A stretch of 64,000 bases of DNA, from contig NZ_CP125650.1 of the NCBI RefSeq assembly GCF_030053135.1, positions 62,001 through 126,000 of the forward strand, in the 5' to 3' direction. How positions within the stretch are numbered: position 1 is the stretch's first letter; each line of letters begins with the position of its first letter. The notes below the pieces were generated by a model. That model saw nothing but the letters and a program-made list of their open reading frames with translations. It ran no database searches and was not told where the DNA came from. Source of the DNA: Rhizobium sp. BT04 (GTDB taxonomy: Bacteria; Pseudomonadota; Alphaproteobacteria; Rhizobiales; Rhizobiaceae). Below are positions 58,395-64,000 of the stretch, in pieces. The translations under genes were made by a program, and so were the position numbers.

Positions 58395-59111
58395 ATGGAC
58401 GTCGCACGCAGTGAGGTTCTCGTGATTGGCACTTCCGTCGCTTGCCGTTCCTGCCAGGCGCGGCACGGCGTCGTTTGCGGCGCCTTGTCGGCTGGCCAGC
58501 TTAGCGAACTTGGCCGCCACTCGCTGCGCCGCAAGGTCGACGCAGGCTGCGAGATCATTGCACAAGGATCGGAAAACTCTTTCTATTCGAACATCACGCG
58601 CGGCGTGGTGAAGCTCTGCAAGGTGATGTCGGACGGGCGCCAGCAGATCGTTGGCCTGCAATTCGCCCCCGATTTCGTCGGCCGCCCCTTCGTGCGCGAA
58701 AGCACGCTGTCGGCCGAGGCCGCGACCGATGCGGAGATCTGCGTGTTCCCCCGCAATTTGCTCGAACGCATGATATTGGAGACTAGGGAATTGCAGCGTA
58801 GCCTGCACGCTCAGGCGCTGAACGAGCTGGATGCCGCGCGCGAATGGATGCTGACGCTCGGCCGGCGGACCGCCGAGGAGAAGGTCGCAAGCCTGCTCCA
58901 CCTCATTGCCGCCCACGCCGAGACGGCGACGAGCACTGCCTTCGATCTGCCGCTATCGCGTGCCGAGATTGCCGACTTTCTCGGGCTGACGATCGAAACC
59001 GTCAGCCGCCAGTTGACCCGGCTTCGCAAAGAGGGCGTCATCCGCATCGAGAACATCCGGCATATCACCGTGCCCGACATGGATGCGCTCGCAAAGAAAA
59101 TCAGCGGGTAA
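58395..59111 (+). CDS. fnrN: FnrN-type oxygen-sensing regulator (Crp/Fnr family)
   Basis: 238 residues from ATG 58395, preceded by AGGGATCAGGAC. Unlike FixK it carries the N-terminal cysteine cluster C17-x2-C20-x7-C28 (CRSCQARHGVVC) and a later Cys116 (DAEICVF) in the position of the fourth FNR ligand, so it should bind an oxygen-labile [4Fe-4S] cluster. The cyclic-nucleotide-like barrel is followed by a dimer helix and the HTH EIADFLGLTIETVSRQLTRL with the E--SR recognition residues for TTGAT half-sites. FnrN activates fixNOQP-type and other microaerobic genes. Unclassified FNR-family members are the alternative. Confidence 0.82.
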   Translation: MDVARSEVLVIGTSVACRSCQARHGVVCGALSAGQLSELGRHSLRRKVDAGCEIIAQGSENSFYSNITRGVVKLCKVMSDGRQQIVGLQFAPDFVGRPFVRESTLSAEAATDAEICVFPRNLLERMILETRELQRSLHAQALNELDAAREWMLTLGRRTAEEKVASLLHLIAAHAETATSTAFDLPLSRAEIADFLGLTIETVSRQLTRLRKEGVIRIENIRHITVPDMDALAKKISG

Positions 59112-59199
59112 TTACCACCCGCGTATTGGAAAGGCCAGCCTGGCGCGCCAGCGTAAAGAACTAGGCGGCATTGTCGGGATGCAGACGGACGTGCCGGGC

Positions 59200-59420
59200 G
59201 CTACCACATCGAGCATTCCGGGCGAGAAAACTTCTAGTCCCGGAGCCGCCGGCTTGCAGCTCGGGATAGCCGCCGGGCAGGTGGGTGGCGTCGCCATCGG
59301 CGCCGGGCGCCCAGCAGGTCGCCAGCGAGCTGAGCGGTGAGCGGTGAGAGGAACAAAATATCAGCTCCGCGGCGACGTCAGCCGAGCAACAAATGCTCGT
59401 AGGCCAAAGGCTACATAGCG
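59200..59420 (-). pseudogene. Cobyrinate a,c-diamide synthase (CobB/CbiA) fragment
   Basis: Minus-strand pieces read AAELIF, then DATHLPGGYPELQAGG and a shifted FLAGM-like end. The LPGGYPEL box is the hallmark of the glutamine-amidotransferase half of CobB. Frameshifts interrupt it and only about 70 residues remain. Confidence 0.4.
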
Positions 59421-59893
59421 CGACCCGGGTGCCGGTCGGCATCAGCCGATCGATATTGGCGGCTGCGAGCTCTTCACGCCCCCAACCTGCGGATATCCGC
59501 CATCGTCGTCTTCTGTGACGAAATTATCGGAGCCGTTTGCGTTTCACCATTTTTCGATGCGCGGTCCGAGCCTGGCGCCCCCTTTTTGTCGGACCTCAAA
59601 CTTTCTTGTGCAGTTTCAAACAAGAAAACGTGCGCGGGTAGACATACGCACGAGCAGAACCTCAAACCCCGTGACCCGCGCCTTCCCGCCGCGACCGGAC
59701 TGGCGGGCAGTATGCTAAGGTTCTAAAAGGCGGCAGAGAAACCTTGATCGAGATGCGGTCGGAAGTAGCCGAAACAGCGCCCGGCCGTCAGCGCGGCACA
59801 ACGGCTTCACAATTCGCTCGCCCGCACGAGCAGCGCACGAGTGCGGCGACGAAGGCCCTGTGCTGACCGCAAGTCCATCTCCTTCAGGCCAAA
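59421..59893. other. Spacer upstream of prxS
   Basis: No gene seen. TGTGCAGTTTCAAACA (59607-59622) fits TGT-N10-ACA but is 272 bases from the -24 element, so it is only a weak NifA-site candidate. Confidence 0.35.
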
Positions 59894-59909
59894 TGGCATG
59901 ACGCTTGCT
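59894..59909 (+). promoter_or_regulatory. Sigma-54 promoter of prxS-rpoN2
   Basis: TGGCATGACGCTTGCT matches TGGCAC-N5-TTGC with one change. It lies 85 bases upstream of the prxS ATG. It agrees with the NifA-dependent prxS-rpoN2 promoter described in R. etli. Confidence 0.75.
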
Positions 59910-59993
59910 TGCCCTGGCGTGTGGGCCGAGGTCGGATTCGTGTTAGCCGTGACTGAGAGGCCGCAAATAAATTTTCCTAGAGGAGCTTCATTG

Positions 59994-60533
59994 ATGACCA
60001 TGGAAAAGCAGGTCCCTATTGTCACCTTTCGCACGCGGGTTCGCGACGAGTCTATATCCGGTCCCAACCCCTACCGCTGGGAAGACAAGACGACCGACGA
60101 CTATTTCAGCGGTAAGCGGGTAATCCTTTTTTCGCTGCCGGGCGCCTTCACGCCAATCTGCTCCACCTTCCAACTGCCTGATTTCGAAAGTCTTTATGTC
60201 GAGTTTAAGAAGAATGGCATTGACGACATCTACTGTCTCTCCGTCAACGATGCCTTCGTCATGAATGCTTGGGGCAAGTCTCAGGGGTTGAAAAATGTCA
60301 AGCTTATCCCGGACGGTTCGGGAGAATTCACTCGGAAAATGGGTATGCTCGTCGCCAAGGACAATCTCGGTTTCGGTCTGCGCTCCTGGCGCTACGCTGC
60401 CGTGATCAATAATGGCGTCGTGGAGGGGTGGTTCGAGGAAGAAGGCTTTGGCGACAACTGCGCAACCGATCCGTATGGCGTTTCTTCGCCGCAAAACATT
60501 TTGAAATGCCTTAAGGCCCCAGCCTTCGTATGA
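59994..60533 (+). CDS. prxS: Peroxiredoxin PrxS
   Basis: 179 residues from ATG 59994, with AGAGGAG 10 bases upstream. Prx5-type peroxidase that removes peroxides in bacteroids. The peroxidatic Cys is in PGAFTPICSTFQLPDF; Cys residues near the end (DNCATDP, LKCLKAPA) could act in resolving. SVNDAFVMNAWGKSQGLKNV and the RSWRYAAVINNGVVE segment are typical of the group. It precedes rpoN2 by 75 bases on the same strand; in R. etli the pair forms one NifA-activated operon. Confidence 0.9.
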   Translation: MTMEKQVPIVTFRTRVRDESISGPNPYRWEDKTTDDYFSGKRVILFSLPGAFTPICSTFQLPDFESLYVEFKKNGIDDIYCLSVNDAFVMNAWGKSQGLKNVKLIPDGSGEFTRKMGMLVAKDNLGFGLRSWRYAAVINNGVVEGWFEEEGFGDNCATDPYGVSSPQNILKCLKAPAFV

Positions 60534-60608
60534 GCATTGAAGCCAACGACCAGCAGCTACGACTTGTCGTGCACACCTGCGCCGAACGATAGGAGTTTTG
60601 CTCGAACC

Positions 60609-62060
60609 ATGAAGTCCTTTACAAGCCTTCATCAGCGTCAGCAGCAATCGCTGGTTATTACGCCCCAGCTCATCGCGTCTATTCGCTTGCTGCAGCTGGC
60701 GCACACCGAACTGAATCAGTTCGTGGAACAGGAAATCGAGAAGAACCCATTTCTCGACCTGGCGTCGAATGACGGCGGGGCTTCTGGCGTATCGCCAACT
60801 GCGGCGGATGATCCAAATATCAGCGCACGCGAAGACCACGTTGATGGACCGGCCAGGACGGACATGCCTGAGCTGTCTAGTCCCTGGAAATCAATCCGTG
60901 ACACAGGCAACCTTTCGCCGGGGGAAAGGCCTTCCCTGGATGAGTTCGCCGCCTCAACTGAGACATTGCACGAACATGTCGCCCATCAGATCGCCCTCAC
61001 TGCCTTCACACCCCAGGAGCGGCTGATTGCTGGCGCGCTTGCCGACCATCTGGATGACACTGGGTATCTGCAAGTGAACCTTCTGGAGCTAGCAGAGAGG
61101 CTAAATAGCCCTGAGGCTGGAGTGAAGCGGGTTCTTGAGGCTTTGCAGCTATTTGACCCGCCGGGCATATTTGCGCGAAGTCTGGGCGAATGCCTCGAGA
61201 TTCAGTTGCGCCAACGAGACCGGTTCGACCCGGCCATGGCAGCTCTGGTCGCAAATCTCGAGTTGCTTGCGCGACGCGATTTTCGAGCACTGAAGCGACG
61301 TTGCCGGGTCGATGAAGACGACCTTCTCGATATGTTGAACGAAATTCGTGCACTTGACCCAAAGCCTGGAAACCAGTTCCAGTCCGCAAGGTCGGAATCC
61401 ATCATACCCGACGTCTTCGTCCTACCCTCGCCGGGAGGCGGATGGCACGTCGAGCTTAATCGGGAGATTTTGCCCAAGGTACTGATCAACCAAACCTATT
61501 TTGCGCAAGTTACTCGCCTAACCGCCCAAAGCTCGAAAGATCAGTCATTCCTCAACGAATGCTTCCAGAGCGCGAGCTGGTTGGTTCGGAGTCTCGATCA
61601 GCGCGCCACGACGATCCTTAAGGTGGCGACCGAAATCGTGCGCCACCAGGATGTCTTTTTGGAAGATGGCATTGCTCATCTTCGCCCTCTCAATCTTAAG
61701 ACCATCGCTGACGCGATCGACATGCACGAGTCCACTGTAAGTCGGGTAACGTCGAACAAATACATTCTCACGCCCCGCGGCGTGTTCGAGCTCAAGTATT
61801 TTTTCACCGTCGCGATCCCGTCCTCACAAGGCGGTGACGCGCACTCGGCCGAAGCTGTGCGCCATCAGATAAGGGCACTTATTGCCGCAGAGACGCTCCA
61901 TGATGTGCTGTCCGACGATGGCATCGTTGCCAAGCTCAAGGAAACAGGCGTCGACATTGCTCGCCGCACAGTCGCCAAATATCGCGAGGCGATGAACATC
62001 CCCTCGTCCGCGCAACGCCGGCGGGAGAAACGGTTTGTACTGGCGGCCGCGGAGGGATAA
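60609..62060 (+). CDS. rpoN2: RNA polymerase sigma-54 factor RpoN2
   Basis: 483 residues from ATG 60609 (MKSFTSLHQRQQQSLVITPQ), with TAGGAG upstream; the frame is open to 60537. Region I is glutamine-rich (QRQQQSLVITPQLIASIRLL). Core-binding region: FTPQERLIAGALADHLDDTG. The -12/HTH region includes LKTIADAIDMHESTVSRVTS and the sequence ends with the RpoN box ARRTVAKYREAMNIP, complete. It would direct transcription from the -24/-12 promoters of nifH, the P450 genes, iscN and prxS itself. As a symbiosis-linked second copy it is probably named rpoN2, assuming a chromosomal rpoN exists. Confidence 0.93.
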   Translation: MKSFTSLHQRQQQSLVITPQLIASIRLLQLAHTELNQFVEQEIEKNPFLDLASNDGGASGVSPTAADDPNISAREDHVDGPARTDMPELSSPWKSIRDTGNLSPGERPSLDEFAASTETLHEHVAHQIALTAFTPQERLIAGALADHLDDTGYLQVNLLELAERLNSPEAGVKRVLEALQLFDPPGIFARSLGECLEIQLRQRDRFDPAMAALVANLELLARRDFRALKRRCRVDEDDLLDMLNEIRALDPKPGNQFQSARSESIIPDVFVLPSPGGGWHVELNREILPKVLINQTYFAQVTRLTAQSSKDQSFLNECFQSASWLVRSLDQRATTILKVATEIVRHQDVFLEDGIAHLRPLNLKTIADAIDMHESTVSRVTSNKYILTPRGVFELKYFFTVAIPSSQGGDAHSAEAVRHQIRALIAAETLHDVLSDDGIVAKLKETGVDIARRTVAKYREAMNIPSSAQRRREKRFVLAAAEG

Positions 62061-62307
62061 GTCCTTTGTACCGTAGGTGATGCCCTTTTCCCAAAAACCG
62101 CGGAACTGAGGCACATGTGACATTGTGCCTAGTCCTCTCCATGGAGGATCGACTTCATATGGGCTGGCGACCGCAGCCTCGTCACGGGAGCTTCAAAAGT
62201 TGTTCCGGCCGCTTAAGCTAACGTTCTAGAAAAGATTAGATGTCTGTTCCATAGCCCAAGCGCTTAGGGGCTAAGCGGTTAATCACGAAACTCGTGCAGA
62301 ATTTTTA

Positions 62308-62323
62308 TGTCGCGCAAGCGACA
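62308..62323 (+). promoter_or_regulatory. NifA-type site upstream of iscN
   Basis: TGTCGCGCAAGCGACA, a perfect palindromic TGT-N10-ACA, 207 bases before the -24 element; distant but within the range at which NifA can act by looping. Confidence 0.5.
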
Positions 62324-62529
62324 AATCTAGAAGCAGTTGTCGCCTCCCATTCATTTTCGCCGAACCGCTGGGATTTCGGTGCGGCGGCAACGAGAGCCTC
62401 AACCGAAAATGATAGACGGAGATACGCGGGCAGACGTTCTGGAGTTGGCGCGCTTTCGAGATCTCCGATGTTCGACGACGCAGGAATACAACACGCGGGC
62501 TGATCGAACTCTTGGCCTTCCTTACCGCT

Positions 62530-62545
62530 TGGCACGACGCATGCA
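62530..62545 (+). promoter_or_regulatory. Sigma-54 promoter of iscN-nifU-nifS
   Basis: TGGCACGACGCATGCA: perfect -24 TGGCACG, -12 ATGC with the essential GC, 44 bases before the iscN ATG. Confidence 0.7.
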
Positions 62546-62588
62546 CGGTAATCCGAAAATGCGCCATCGAACAAAAAGGAATCATCCC

Positions 62589-62906
62589 ATGATCAAGCTC
62601 ACAGAGAATGCCGCCGCCATCATGAACGTAACGCTTTCCCGAGCCGAGCAGGCGGAAGGCTTTCGCATCGCGGTCGAGGCAGGTGGATGCGCCGGCTACA
62701 AATACCTGGTGGGGCTAGAAAGCGTCCAGGGCGAGGGCGACGCGGTGATCGAAACAAATGGGGTCAAGGTGTTCGTTGACGCAGACTCCCAAGCACACAT
62801 CAACGGCATGACGATCGACTTCGTGACGGGACCAGAAACCTCCGGTTTTGTCTTCGACAATCCCAATGCGCACCAGAACTGCACTTGCGGCAAATCCTTC
62901 GGCTGA
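62589..62906 (+). CDS. iscN: IscA/HesB-type Fe-S carrier IscN
   Basis: 105 residues from ATG 62589. A-type carrier that receives and hands on iron-sulfur clusters. The three conserved cysteines are present: GGCAGYKY and the C-terminal NCTCGKSFG. ITIDFVTGPETSGFVFDNPN-like sequence before them is standard. It heads the iscN-nifU-nifS group described in R. etli, where the first gene is needed for nitrogen fixation, and it has its own -24/-12 promoter. Confidence 0.9.
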   Translation: MIKLTENAAAIMNVTLSRAEQAEGFRIAVEAGGCAGYKYLVGLESVQGEGDAVIETNGVKVFVDADSQAHINGMTIDFVTGPETSGFVFDNPNAHQNCTCGKSFG

Positions 62907-62928
62907 TCACCGAGAAAGCGAGAGAGCC

Positions 62929-64000
<1,072 letters not shown>

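Noticed and set aside
59607..59622. TGTGCAGTTTCAAACA as the NifA site for prxS
   Set aside because: It fits TGT-N10-ACA but is 272 bases from the promoter, and such a match is expected about once per 4 kb by chance.

Overview
The window is symbiotic (accessory) DNA of an alphaproteobacterial rhizobium, most like a Rhizobium or Ensifer symbiotic plasmid. The evidence is a complete nifHDKENX operon, remnants of nifB and nodU, a SyrM-type regulator, and the prxS-rpoN2 / iscN-nifU-nifS neighbourhood known from R. etli and NGR234-type symbiotic plasmids. A nodule-type cytochrome P450 with its ferredoxin, NifA/sigma-54 promoters and a dense load of insertion sequences point the same way. Identification rests on reading the translations by eye; no database search was run.

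Layout. 1-4.7 kb: the 3' part of a type VI secretion gene (tssM/icmF) and an unrecognised gene. 4.7-10 kb: a decayed zone with a SIR2-like fragment, a nodU fragment, an intact syrM-like gene, a nifB remnant that keeps its NifA site and -24/-12 promoter, and decayed copies of a SnoaL-like gene and a short-chain dehydrogenase (SDR). 10.4-11.3 kb: a probable type III effector with a NopP-like layout. 11.7-34.1 kb: the most striking part, five tandem paralogues of a NopD/XopD-like type III effector. Each has a C-terminal Ulp1-type (C48) SUMO-protease domain and a different number (1, 2, 5, 4, 4) of internal modules of about 97-103 residues. The units share flanking DNA and are interrupted by an IS21 element and a decayed transposon. 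34-39.3 kb: a decayed ISNCY-type element and fragments of pyc, an MFS transporter, ligD and IS66, around intact genes for a Tat-exported beta-carbonic anhydrase and a CDF cation transporter. 39.5-48.3 kb: the nif operon on the minus strand (nifH-D-K-E-N-X, nifX-associated gene, decayed small gene, ExoX-like gene), with intercistronic hairpins and a NifA/sigma-54 promoter.

48.4-55 kb: an IS-riddled zone (IS3, IS5, IS256, IS630, group II intron). It carries a frameshifted B12-binding radical SAM gene and, on the other strand, a small peptide gene overlapping a gene for a RiPP-recognition-element-like protein. 55-57.8 kb: a P450 / ferredoxin / SnoaL-like gene set behind a NifA-type site and a -24/-12 element. 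58.2-59.1 kb: an FnrN-type regulator with a perfect anaerobox. 59.9-64 kb: prxS, rpoN2, iscN, a strongly diverged nifU and the start of nifS.

How it fits together: low oxygen acting through FNR/FixK-type control, and NifA with RpoN2, would switch on nitrogenase, cofactor-scaffold, Fe-S supply and P450 genes in bacteroids. The effector array and SyrM-like gene belong to the earlier dialogue with the host plant. nifB is destroyed in this window, so a functional copy must lie elsewhere if the strain fixes nitrogen.
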